A stretch of DNA of 64,000 bases from Stachybotrys elegans. Its lineage: Eukaryota; Ascomycota; Sordariomycetes; Hypocreales; Stachybotryaceae. Positions 42,092 through 53,850 of the stretch are shown piece after piece. How positions within the stretch are numbered: position 1 is the stretch's first letter; each line of letters begins with the position of its first letter. The stretch covers positions 1 to 64,000 of the forward strand of contig JAGPNK010000028.1 in assembly GCA_020746835.1 (NCBI GenBank), written 5' to 3'. The notes beneath the pieces are model-generated. The model had not been told where the DNA came from. It did no database searches and was given only the letters and a program-made list of their open reading frames with translations. The translations under genes and the position numbers were made by a program.

Positions 42092-43539
42092 CTACCCTAC
42101 ACTATATGTATACTCAGTGGTTCTGGGTTCCTTATTGTGGCCATGGTCGTAGTCGGAGGCATTGCTGGATTCATTCTGCACAGTTACTGCTGTAGTTCGC
42201 AGGATGCCATTGTATGTCATGATCTCTTCCTCACTACCGCTGGGCGACTTGCTGCGAATTTCGGAGCGGTGGTGCGTGCTGCGCATCGACTTCATCTTGA
42301 ACGTCTGTCTCCTGCTGGGCTCGTCCGCGCCAGTCCAACCAGAGCTGCCATTCCTATAGCTGCTGTTGAGGCGGGAGATGAATCTGGGGAACCACTGCCG
42401 AATCAGGGGCCAGAGGGCGGGAATGCTAGCCGTGAGTATTGCAAGGTTGCCCTCAATACTCTCGAGACACGCCCCAAAACCATAGGTTGGATCAGGGTCG
42501 GGGTGATTCGGATCGGGATCAAGGACCACCATCAATACCCTTAGACGGATGCAGCTGACCACGGTGACGCTATAGGTTGTGATGTTAGCGATTGAGGTGT
42601 AAGGCAAGGGGGCATGTATGACTTACAGAATACCCAGAAAGAAGACGCCAATCAGTGACAACTTGACTTTACTCGGCATTTTTAACCCAATAATGATCCA
42701 AAACGGAATGGCGAGGACCAGAAGATCAGTGATGATGGTAATAACTGCTGTTGACATGGTAAAAGTAAGAGGGTCGATACACTCCGCGGTTTGCATATCT
42801 ACGAGATCCCAAGCCCCAGAAATTGGGCGGCACTGGAATACGACAACCAGAAAAGTAGCAACCATCATGGCAAGGTTGAACGCGTTGAGCCCGTACACAG
42901 CGTATCTGACCCCTGTTTTTGTGCTGGCTATTCTCAACAGAAAGAAGAGCACTGAGGACTTGACCAGGGCGAGGATGGGGTTGTAGAGACACATGTTGAC
43001 GAAACCCCAGATAAAGGAGGGTTGAGGGTCGGCACCCGGAGGGATGTCCCAGACATGGATGCCAATGTAAGCTGTCAAGATATCTGATGACCAGAGTTAG
43101 CCCATGCTAAACTTTGGTAGTATCTCGCTTTCCATGTCAGAAGTAACTTACACATGTACATGCTGCCACAGAAGGCCAAAGCAAGACACTGAGAGGGAAG
43201 TCAGCCTTGAGAAATACAGCCAAACAGCGTGGCAGGGCACGAGTCCACATACCATGGCCACGACGATGAACAGGTCATCTAAATCATCAGGTGAGTCTCC
43301 GCTCTCTATAAAGGCGTAACGTTGTGGAACATACCCATTCCAAACTGTTTCATGCTGATTCTGCCGTAGATCCTCAAGCCGACGACGAGGACATTCAGGA
43401 GCGGAAAAAACAGAACAGTCGCCGTGCAAAACCTCCGAAGCCAGTTGTCGTGCAGCGGCGGCGGCACCCCACCTCCCCATGAGATTTCGCGAGGAGCAAG
43501 TTCGTGACGGAGCATATTTTGCCGATAGAGGTAATCCAT
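42092..43539 (-). CDS. Fungal rhodopsin/PTH11-like integral membrane protein
   Basis: At least five exons are needed: 43539-43335; a 26-bp exon (43278-43253) coding DDLFIVVAM; CLALAFCGSMYMC near 43195; ~43080-42641; and ~42573-42092. They assemble a seven-helix protein of the fungal rhodopsin family: LFFPLLNVLVVGLRIYGR, DDLFIVVAM, AYIGIHVW.., LVKSSVLFFLLRIAS, AVYGLNAFNLAMMVATFLVVVFQC with the conserved CRPISGAWD, MSTAVITIITDLLVLAIPFWII, KLSLIGVFFLGIL and a last helix with EGNLAILTASIPALWPLIRQ. The long Ser/Arg tail is cytosolic. PTH11-like proteins are putative G-protein-coupled receptors. The ligand is unknown. The ATG at 43539 is chosen because the frame above it has only a TTG. Confidence 0.85.
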
Positions 43540-45241
43540 CTTCAAGCGCAACAGTATTTCTGCAGTTGCAGACGAAGAAGCCCTTGGCGAAGTGAACAGA
43601 ACCGACGAAAGGGCATATGCCCTGGGCTTTTAAAACAGGTGGCGTACGGGAACGTGTCAAGCAAGAGGGGGTAGGCTGTCTTTTGACGATTTTATTCTCC
43701 GTCACTGACAGCCGACTTGTCGTGCAGCCCCGGTCGTTTTTTAGGGTGTGTGGGCAGCTGTTGCAGAATCTCCACCGAGTCTGATTCTTACATAAAAAGG
43801 GGAAAGTCACAAAGAACGATGAAGACCACTCTGAAAATATTTTATTAGAATTGAAGCAACCTTGCCCCTGGTATACCAAGCCAGGAAGGTATCCCAGGAT
43901 CTCTACAGTATTAATTACCTTGTTGAGCCAAGTTTCTGTCCATATTCGCTTAATCCTAGATCGATGTATATATTGACAGGAACTGATTCAGCTCCAAGAG
44001 GCTGTCTTCAGCTGAGAGAAGTGCTAAAATGTCGGGTGCACAAGTCCCCTATCATACTCTTAGAGCCCGTGGCACTGAGCTAGAAGAAGGATGGTATCGG
44101 GTATAAGACTGCCAGTTCTCTATAGTAATTAAAGACTAGACTCGGGCTAACGACGCAGAAGTTTTTCGAATGGCCTGACCTTTGGACCGTACATAGTATA
44201 GCCCCCTCTCAAGCTGATGCAGGGAGATGTGGGGGGTGCCACACTTGTTCGCATGTCTGACACCGGTGCGAGGACCCATGGATACGTCCGGAGCATTAGC
44301 CCCCGGATCAGCGTGGGCGGACCTGGAGGATGTGCAGCTATGGAGACAAGATTTCTTTGTTGGTTCTATTTCGCCTGATGTATAATGGATACCCTTCTTG
44401 ATACCGTTAGCTGCTCTTAACTGAATGTCCTTATCTGGATATGGCAAAGGTAGAGTGTAACAGGCCTGTCGAGGCTGGCTTGGATGTAACAACGAATCCA
44501 GGGAGAAGGAGAAGAGAAGAGAAGAAAGAAGCAAGCTAGTTGCTAGCTCGCGGAGAATTAGCTGGGAAGGCGTTAGTTCTGTCTGGCGACGCCCGTAACG
44601 TAGAGGCTACGCTTAGCGAGCTGAAGAAGTAAGTGGGAATCTTTGCCACGCTCCCATTGTTGCTGGTGGCACTCCCCCTGCCCCTCCCCCATGCCGTAAT
44701 TGCCGGCCGACCAGCAGCCGAGCGTGGAGCGCAGAATGGCCATCCCTTCCAATCTAAAATGAGACCCATAAAACAATGCAATCCTACGCTATGCTAGCTC
44801 GCGATATGCGAAAATGGGGGCAAGCATGTCAGCATACTGACTCGCCACGTGCGCTTCGTTCGCTAAACAGCATAATCACGTTCCATCTAAGACACTAGAG
44901 ATCGCGATATGACTTTTCTACATGGATGGATAACTTCTTTATCGTGGGCCCCTCTAATAGTCTGGGAAAACCCTGAGCAATAATCCCCATCTCACCGTTC
45001 GTAGTGCTTTTATTGCTTCGGGTCCATCCGCGTAGGGTGCAGAGGGGCCGTTGGCTCCGTGCTGGCGGTTCGGTTCCATAAAGGCTGCATGCAGCCTACA
45101 AAGTTTATTTTCTTACCCTTCTGATGCATTGTGCTCGACATTCCTTCACACCATCTCCTAATCTCCGCGTTCATTCGTGCGGCTGAGGCATCTCTTTTCT
45201 CTGTAGGGGGCTTACAAGGTTCACACTAGCCCCTATACAAC
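43540..45241. other. Intergenic, no confident gene
   Basis: About 1.7 kb. Open frames at 44136-44534 and 44536-44781 (minus) lack signatures. An agagaagaga-type purine run occurs at ~44500-44525. Confidence 0.35.
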
Positions 45242-47420
45242 ATGTGGTTTCCTAGGGTGTCCCTGCTGCTGTTGGCCGTCGCGGCGGTACGAGGTAAGCA
45301 TTCGCACGACTCGCGGAGCACGTGAGACCGTGGCTTGCATGGATACTGACAGGATTTGGCAGGGGACGATTCCATTGACGCTGCCGAGCAGGTTCCAGCG
45401 AGTTCCAGCAACTCGTCTGCGGCGCTGTTCCAGGCTGAGACGGTGCAATTGACCAACTTGTCGCTTCAATCTGTCGTCGACAACAACCAGCTCAACTCCT
45501 CCGATGCCGCTCTGTTCGACTTTGCCGATGGGAACCTAGCCAAGCGCGGACTGTTTACGCGGTCCAGCGCCGCCTGCAAGACGGGCCCCGGGGATACGTG
45601 GTGGCCGAGCAGTACTATCTGGCAGATCTTTGACCTTCTGCTTGGCGGTGCTCTCGTGAAGCCTCCCCCAATCGGCGCTGTCTGCTTCAACGATCCATTC
45701 GGTGTCTACAATGCTCAGTCATGTAGCGACGTGATCAACAGCTGGACCGACTCTACCTTGCAGTAAGCTTCCCGGGCCGTCCCCGGCACTCCATCGGGTC
45801 TTGGCAGACTGACATGATTCTTCAGCGTCGATCACCCAACCTCCATCATGAACCCCTTGATGCAAGGCCTGACTTGCAAGCCTGAGCTAGGACCCAATGG
45901 GCAATGCACGACTGGCGGCTACCCAGTCTATGTGGTCAATGCGCAAAGCGTCTACCATGTTCAGCTTGCTGTCAACTTGGCACGGAACCTCAATATCCGA
46001 CTTGTCGTCAAAAACACGGGCCATGACTTTGCTGGCAAGTCAACTGGCGCTGATGCCCTGTCCATTCGCACCCACCAGCTGAAGAACATCAAGTACTACG
46101 CCAAGTATCAAGATAGCCATTACCAAGGTGCCGCCTTCAAGCTCGGTGCTGGTGTGCAAGCTTCTGAGCTCTATGCCGCTGCGAATGCGAAGGGCGTCGA
46201 TGTCGTTGGCGGAGAGGGAAAGGTAGTGCTTGTGGCATTCTCATAGTCAGACCATCCGCTGATTCATTCTCAGACTGTCGGTGTGGCCGGCGGCTACATG
46301 CTTGGGGGCGGACACTCTCCGCTCTCGAGTCTTTACGGCATGGCTGTTGATCAGGTCATCTCCATGGAACTCGTCACACCCGATGGACGATTTGTAACTG
46401 CCAACAGAGACTCAAACCCGGATCTGTTCTGGGGTCTGTGCGGTGGTGGCGGTAGTTAGTCACCCCGGCGTCTGACCATGGTTCTTACTAACGTACGTAG
46501 GCACCTATGGCATTGTTACCTCGGTCCTTGTGAAGGCTTATCCTAAGCTGAACAAGTATTCAACGGCCGCGTTCAGCTTTGCAACCACTGACTCGGTTAC
46601 TGCTGACGATTTCTACAATGCCCTCAATCTGTACATGAGAGCTGCCCCTGATTATACCGACAATGGCGAATACCACTACTGGTTTGTCCTCCCGACTGGC
46701 CCCGGATCATTCATGTTCCTTATGCAGGCCTGGTTTGCGCCTGGCGTAGGCCAGGACGTATTGCAGAGCCGAGTCGAGCCTGTGCTGGACAAGATCCGTG
46801 CCGTCGGTATCGATGTTGAAGCGACCTATGCCGAATACACCGACTTTTACAGTATGTGGCAGGCGACGTTCCCTCTTGAGGCTGTCGGCTCGGACAATGC
46901 CATAACTACTGGCCGACTCCTACCCCGAGAGAACTTTCTCAATGAGACTAGATGGGACGAGACGTTCAGCGTTCTCCGGTGGACGTCCGAGACGGTGGGC
47001 AGCCTTGTTTTCGGATTTACCATTCGCGGCAGCCCATCGAACGGCGTCTACCCTGACAACGGTGTTAACCCAGCCTGGCGCAATTCTTCTATGCATGCTA
47101 TGACTGGCATCCAGTGGGACCAAGATATTACTCCTGCGGCAAGATCCGCGCAGGCGTCCTATCTGACCAACACCATCATGGCCAAATGGAGGGCCACCTG
47201 TCCTAACTCTGGATCGTACATGAGCGAGGGCGACCCCAATGAGCCCAATTGGCAACAAAGCTTCTTCGGTTCAAAGTACCCTAAGCTATACCAGCTCAAG
47301 CAGAAGTGGGATCCTACAGGTCTGTTATATGCCAACCGTGCTGTTGGTAGCGAAAACTGGTATATTAAGGGCCAAGACCCAAACATTGCTATGCAAAACG
47401 GCCGTCTATGTAAAGCTTAG
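45242..47420 (+). CDS. Secreted FAD-linked oxidase (BBE-like, FAD_binding_4)
   Basis: Five exons (45242-45293, 45363-45762, 45826-46222, 46274-46451, 46501-47420, approximate at two borders) give about 648 residues with a signal peptide ([18 protein letters not shown]). The FAD domain shows [18 protein letters not shown], then [16 protein letters not shown] with a candidate FAD-linking His. [21 protein letters not shown] and [16 protein letters not shown] follow. The C-terminal berberine-bridge segment [18 protein letters not shown] contains the usual P-x-GLLY-type motif. Such enzymes oxidise alcohols, sugars or alkaloid intermediates using O2. No secondary-metabolite cluster is seen around it, so an extracellular role is likely. 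Confidence 0.88.
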
Positions 47421-47860
47421 GTATCTTTTTTTTTCTTTTAGCATATAGTAGTTGATCCTGACAATCTTATTCACTCTATGATAGAGTACGTGCGTGTAGT
47501 GAGGGGAAAAGAACAATAGTGTATGCAAACAATGATGGAAGCCACCAGGACCAAAGAACAGAGTCAAACCATGAAGGGATCGTCAGACCGTAGCGTACAA
47601 TATATCCAACCTATTGTATTTCACATTCATATTACAGCTGGACAGTATATTCAGTTGGACTACAGCAGCGATTAGAATATTGCGGAGACTGATATTGAGC
47701 CGCTTGGTATTAAGACCAAACGACATCATCGCATGCTTTGCCGTAGCCAGCAGAGCTACAAGGAGTTCCTATCTTAAATTTATACAAGTCAAGCACCGTA
47801 CTCTTTCTTTAGTTATTTCTTGCCAAGTATTCATAGCCTCGTCATTGTGCTCATGTATAT
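47421..47860. other. Intergenic, contains repeat A copy 3
   Basis: Apart from the repeat, no feature is supported. Confidence 0.35.
47497..47600 (+). repeat. Dispersed repeat A, copy 3
   Basis: gaccaaagaacagagtcaaa, ccatgaagggat and cgtcagaccgtag match 31083-31128, which carries a few more transitions. It lies just after the FAD oxidase stop codon. Confidence 0.75.
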
Positions 47861-49752
47861 CTACTCAATTGTAATCATCTTCTCCTTAGCCCCTAATAAC
47901 CAGAGAGGGGGCCCGCCTGCTTCAACCTTGTCAAGAGGTATTCCTTCACCAGTCATGTAGACTATCGACGGGCTCAAATCCCCAACTGCAGCTGGGAGGG
48001 TCATGTTTGACCCAGAAACCCTAACAAGGCAAATTCTCTGATGATGCGTCCCTTCAAGCCTTACAAGAATGAGAGTATACCTCCACGTCTTGTTGCTCCT
48101 TGCAAAAACAAGGCCCAAGGCCCCGTCATCCAACCTTGCGTCCTTATCCATGTATGCGTAAGAGAAAGCCATGACATTTTCACGAATTGGAAGAACGGCA
48201 TGAGTCCCATCAAGGAACCGCATACCACCAATATCACTCCTGCTGCCTTTGCTCTTATTGAGCTCAGCCCAGTTCTTCTGCTCAAACCTGACACAGACTG
48301 TCTTAGCAGAGATGCGCAGCACCCGGGGAGTATCCACAGTCGTTACAATCGCCTTTCTCAGTTCCTCACGGAGCCAATCACCCAACGGTACTGCGACCAT
48401 TTTCTCGCACCAACGCAATCTTGTGATCGTCCGAGTAGATATCGGGCTCGTCCATACGAACCCCACCGACCCATCCTGACCAGCTCCAGCTCGGGAATTG
48501 TTCGCACCTCTTAGCAACCACCTCATGGTGCCAGGCTAGGGAAAGTTTCAACGAATCGGATGTCGTTTCACTGGCTTTGCTAATGGGTATGCCTTGGATG
48601 TGTCGAATACCTTTTCGTTCCAGAGTACGAAAATCCCGAGAAACGCACTTATGGAGTCTGATTTCTCGGTCAAGTGACGCTCGGTGTAGTTTGGCAGCAG
48701 CTTTTTCTTCAATTGATACCAGTATGTAGTCAATGGGCTGGGAAATTCTATGCAGAGGAAACTGATGAGGTATTATCTGTTCAAAGATAGCGGCATCTCT
48801 TTCCATGTCGTCTGCAATCTCCCTTACGGTCTCTGCCAGGGGCTTCTTTATACTCTCCGATTGGTGCATGGTGTTGCATAGATATGAAACCTCGTCATCA
48901 GTGAAAATGAGCCTCCTGGGAGATAGATAGCACTCCTGATAGGTCCAGCCACGCTGGGCCCACGTCGACTGAAAGATTTGACTCGGTGTATGCGGAAGCA
49001 TCCCGACAAGCGCAACATCCTTTATGATCACTTCTTCCACGAGAGACCGGCTCTTATTTCCAATGCCTGGTAGCCCATACGTAGAATCCTACCACCTGGG
49101 GAGAGGGTAAAACTTACGCAACCTCCAATTTGTTGTTCCAGGCTGCCCAATGTAGTGGCGTGTTACGATTATTATCAACCCAGAGCGGGCTTGCGCCTAG
49201 ATTTATTAATAGTTCCATGGCTCTAGGATAGCCACAGACAGAGGCATGATGCAAGGCCGAAAGCCCCTCATAGTCCTTCCGAGTTATATCAGCTCCGAAC
49301 TCACGCATCAGAGTTTCTATCATATCACTTTGGCCCCCTCTAGCAGCCACCATCAACGGCGTCCGGCCATCGTTATCCGGCCCATCAACTTCGGCTCCGC
49401 AAGAGCGACATAGTAAGAGGAGAGTCTCCATCTGGGTGCCTATAATGGAGAAGTGGAGAGGCGTCTGGCCGCGGTTATTCCCCGCTTCTACCTTGGCGTT
49501 TTCGCGGTACAGGAGGCTTAGGATATCGCATGAAGCGTTCTGTGCAGCGAAGTGTAATGCAGTTCGTCCAGCATCATCTTGGGAGTTGACGTCGGCGTCG
49601 TTTTCGATCAGACGTCTGACGAGCTCTAGACTGTCCTCCTTGGCAGCCCATAACAGTGCTTCACCTTTATCGATCTGGTTGCCGCTTGGATGAAAGCCCT
49701 CGTCAAGTAGGCGTGTACCCAGGAAGGAGGAAATAGGAAGTATGTCGGCCAT
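47861..49752 (-). CDS. Ankyrin-repeat protein fused to the C-terminal half of a HET domain
   Basis: The ATG at 49752 starts about six ankyrin repeats (GEALLWAAKEDSLELVRRL, GRTALHFAAQNASCDILSLL, GQTPLHFSII, GRTPLMVAARGGQSDMIETL, GLSALHHASVCGYPRAMELL, NTPLHWAAWNNKLEVA). A GTAAGT donor follows at 49101. After it, family sequence resumes inside a HET domain: GLPGIGNKSRS, STWAQRGWTYQECYLSPRRL, FTDDEVSYLC and, later, PSWSWSGWVGG. The N-terminal half of HET (the ALSYVWG and WVDxxCIDQ regions) is absent. The last part (47861-48480) has a different frame and needs an intron or frameshift near 48380-48480. It looks like a gene fusion, possibly non-functional. Confidence 0.65.
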
Positions 49753-51981
49753 CTTAAGACACGCTCAAAGTGCTAAATCGAAGGATCACAGGGAGGGTGG
49801 ATGAGGGCACGCACAGGTAGGTAGCTGACGGCTTCAATTCTTGATCCCCTTAAATCCCTAGAAATCCCTCTTGTGTAGGCACCCACACCGCGGCGCAGGC
49901 TCGGACCTAGCTCGCTGCGAGCTCGTGGGAGCCGAAGCTGGCTACAGCTTGGCTTATAACGCATAGCCACGTAGCATGTATTTTTGGGAACACGTTGGGC
50001 AATATTCTTACTACAAAAATGCATTTCCTCAGTGAGACTGAGGGATCGAGAAAGTCCCACTTTATCATTAGGCTGCCATTATTCCGCCTAATAATGGTTC
50101 TTGCATGACTGCACAGCCTCAATGCAACTATCAATGCCCGCCGAATACACCTCAAGAAGACTCTGGAGCTCTTAGCAGAAACTTCAGAGTTATGACTAGT
50201 CAATCGTTACAATTAGAGCAGGCAATTACTAGTATTAATATTATTATTCTTCTTCTTGTCCCCTGTCTCGAGATGTCTTCCATTTCAAGGCCAACGGCGA
50301 AGCTGAAACATAAGCAATCCTTCAGATCCATAATTTTTGTATCTCCACTTTTAACTCTGCTGCCTGGTCCTGAACGTGCCAACGTGGCAATGTGTGCTGC
50401 AGCTGAATGTGCGGATAATTAACTGTATCCGCAGTACCGCGGTCGCTTGCTCCATTCGATGGGGGTGACTGACGCTCAGCAGCTCATTTAGCCAACTATG
50501 TGCCTACATACTTCATCCCTGATGCTGGCTCTAATTTGCCCTGAGTCGTGTGTCAGCCCGCATCCAGAATAAGGCCGGCAGCACTTCATAAGCTCCTCTG
50601 CTTTGCCCGATCCGTGCCTGTCGAAACCAACTTCGTGATAGATTTGAAAGGCACCCTGCCGACGCGCCAATGGTCATTCAAGAATCACATGTCTGCGCTG
50701 CTTGTAAGTCAGGCCGGTCTTGTTCTAGCTTTTCTAGCTCCTGCAGAAGGCATTGTTGGCTCTGTTCGAGCTTAGGGATGGGAAAGGTTCGACAAACCTC
50801 CCAGCTACCCTCTTCGAGTTGCAAAACCCTTCTACCTATTGGGACCAGACCTGCACTTAAACGCTCGGATATACAGCCAGAATGCCACTCGGCCAATCGG
50901 CTACCCTGTACGGCCAGTATGTGGCCTCGTTGTTGTTTCTCTCTATTGTTTATGACTGTATTGGTTGCCAGGGCATGAGGCACTATCTCTCCTTGTTTGC
51001 TCGTTACCACATCTACCTCAGACGATACACTCTTTCCATGATTCTATAGCAAGAATATGACTTGTCAATATGTTACTGAGAGAGGGTATTCTAACTCCGG
51101 AGATTCAATATTTCTGCACGTTATCTTTCCAGGGGTTCGTAATGCAGCCCAGCCTTAAAATAGGTCGGCAATATTTGTTATCTATCACTTGATTATGACC
51201 TTCGCGACAGGCATGGGCCAACTAACGGGATCAGCCACAACGAAGTCAAGGCTGGTGAGTTCCGAAGGGAAAAAAAAAAAAAACCTCATAGTATTTGACA
51301 GAGCCAGGGGGGTTGCTTGTCCTGTATGACTATCCATTAGCTCGTCATGGGAGAAAGCTGAAGGGCTTGATAGTGGCATGGAGGTATCATGGCGGCACGT
51401 TGAGATCCGCCGCTAAAGCATGGCATGGGTGGCTAAGTCCATATCACGGCGGCATTTGTCACCGCCTTGACAAGAGTGTTCAAGTTGAAATTTTCTTCCA
51501 TAACGACATTGCTGATGTAGCAATGGTCTTATTTATCAAGCGATGCATTTAGGAAACGTGGTATCTATTCACAATCAGCACGTCACTTCGCTGCTCCTGC
51601 CTCATGTCAGCACGCAGTTTGTAATACTTTTACCCTGGTCCTCCCTTATCATTCGAGTCCCCCGAGGCAAGATAGGTTTCTTGGCGGGATCCATTGACAT
51701 GTCATGTACCACTCTTATCGGTAGTTCAGGCATACGTTAGATAATGATGATGTGGAAACTTGGCTAGAAATGCCCTCTTCTCCACCACGCTTGGCGTACA
51801 GTGCGGCTTATCGCTCCAAATCACAAAGATGCAAGCCATCTAGTCAATCCGTTTGACTTGGTTATAAAAAGGCTCAAATGGATTGCCTCCTCAATTTGTA
51901 GGAATACGGAACCGTCCTTTTACAATCTCCTACTTGTCAGGCTTGTCTGTAGGGGAGCATTGCAACCTCAGTCTAACAGCA
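49753..51981. other. Intergenic, no confident gene
   Basis: About 2.2 kb. A palindrome ccattatt-ccgcct-aataatgg lies at ~50077-50098. An A14-type run occurs at ~51270-51284. A minus frame at 50678-51010 (Glu/Gln-rich C-terminal helix) is open but unrecognised. Confidence 0.35.
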
Positions 51982-53850
51982 ATGAAAGTCTCTCCGGGAT
52001 TCAGTCACCTTGTGGTGCTGTTTTCGGTTCTTGCCACGGCTGAGGTGACCCTGTCTAGCAAGGGTTCAAGCAAGTTGTACCCGGTCACAGTCAATGGGAT
52101 CAACCTGAAATCGGCCTCGGCCAAAGACATTGCTGCAGCCCTCTCCAACGGCACGGTTACGTCTTTAGAGCTGGTTGACGCATATCTGAAGCGCGTTGAC
52201 GCCAATGACCGTCAGGGTACGTTTCGAATCCCGCTTCTCGTTTCGACATCACTCACCACGGTCATGTCTGCGCAGGACTCACTCTCCGCTCTTTCATTGA
52301 GATTGCCCCTACTGCCCGATGCATCGCGAAGAAGCTGGATGCCGAACGGGCAAGCGGAAACGTTCGAAGTCCTATTCATGGTCTTCCCATTGTCGTTAAA
52401 GATGGTATGTGTGATGCCCCAGTCTGCATGCGAGGGCGTCTTGTATTCTAACCGGTCTGCCTTCAAGCTTACAACACGGCTATTGAGCTCGGCATGAACA
52501 CAACGGCCGGGTCGTATGCCCTTCTTCAAGGATCACATGCCAAGTCAGACGCCTTTGTCGTCAAGAGGTTGCGTGACGCCGGTGCCATCATTCTCGGCAA
52601 AGCGAACCAAGACGAGGTAACCATGCCATCATCCTGTCGGCGCACCAGTACTAATCTCGTGCTCTAGTGGTCCGGCCAGCGCGGTGCACAAAACTCCGGT
52701 GCTTGGAGTGCACGAGGCGGTCGCATATCCTCAGCCTATGTCCAAGGTGGGTATGATGCCGGTGGCGACCCGAGTGGCAGCTCAGGCGGACCAGCGGTGG
52801 CCGTTTCCGCTGGATTTGCCTCTGCGTCCCTAGGTACCGACACGGAGGGCAGTATAACGAACCCGGGGAGTCGGGCGGCGCTGTTTGCCCTTCGTCCATC
52901 CACCGGAATCACGAGCAGAACGGGTGTCGTCCCCATTTCCAGTTCGCAAGATACGACTGGCCCCCTGGCCAAGTCGGCTTGGGATATTGCCGCTCTGCTT
53001 GAGATTATGGCCGTACACGACCCCGATGACTGGTATTCCGAGGCCGCAGAGCCTTTCCGCCACAAGAACTACACGCAATTCCTAGATCCCGATGGGTTCA
53101 AGGGGCTGCGCATCGGCATACCTCGCGATCCGTTCTGGAATACCACCCTGTTCGGGTACCGTGCCTCCATTAACCCGGCTGTGAATGCCACTCTGGACAA
53201 GCTACGAAGCCTGGGCGCGGAGATAATTGACCCTATAGTATTCCCTAATGCCGAGCGATGGACCTATCCATTTGTGGGGGGACCTGTGCGAGACACAGCC
53301 GGTCGTATCCAAATCCGTCAGTGCAAACAGCCCTCTGCATCCCTGTCTGATCTAACAAAACTGTGTAGAATATGATATAAAAACCGACATGGCAAACTAC
53401 CTCACGCAGCAGCGCACCAACACAAGCAGCCTGGAGTCTCTCTACGACATCATTGCGTTCAACGACGCCAATCACGAGCTCGAATCCCCGCCCGGTATCT
53501 GCTGCCAAAACGGCTTCCTCGCCGCAGACCAGTTGGGCCCCAAGAACAGCTCGGCTGAGTACTGGTGGGCAAAGTGGCAGCAGCAGCAGTTGAATGAAGA
53601 GGGAATCGAGTACGTCTTCCGTCACTATAAGATTGATGTCATGCTAGTACCCACCGAGGGTGCCGCGTCTCGTCTTGGCGCTGTTGGGCGCTGTCCCATT
53701 GGAAATGTTCCTGTGGGCTACGATGACATTGGTCTGCCTTTTGGAATGGCATTTGTTGGACAGAGATACGACGAACCAGCTGTCTTCCGTGCCATGTCAG
53801 CCTATGAGGCACACTTCCCGGCTAGAGAGGTCCCCTCCACTCTTGACTAG
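51982..53850 (+). CDS. Secreted amidase (amidase signature family)
   Basis: Five exons (51982-52216, 52276-52404, 52468-52616, 52668-53316, 53369-53850) splice in frame to 547 residues. The ATG at 51982 opens a signal peptide (MKVSPGFSHLVVLFSVLATAEV). The catalytic set is present: Lys in HGLPIVVKD, the cis-Ser and nucleophilic Ser in GGDPSGSSGGPAVAVSAG, and the oxyanion-region LGTDTEGSITNP. Substrate side elements (NTTAGSYALLQGS, AIILGKANQDEWS) follow the family order. Amidase-signature enzymes hydrolyse amides to acid plus ammonia; extracellular fungal forms are often of unknown substrate. Intact as spliced. Confidence 0.92.

Noticed and set aside
44136..44781. Two adjacent minus-strand frames
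   Set aside because: No recognisable motifs, no splice sites joining them.
50678..51010. 110-residue minus frame with a Glu/Gln-rich helix
   Set aside because: No start support, no domain, and isolated in a 2-kb gap.
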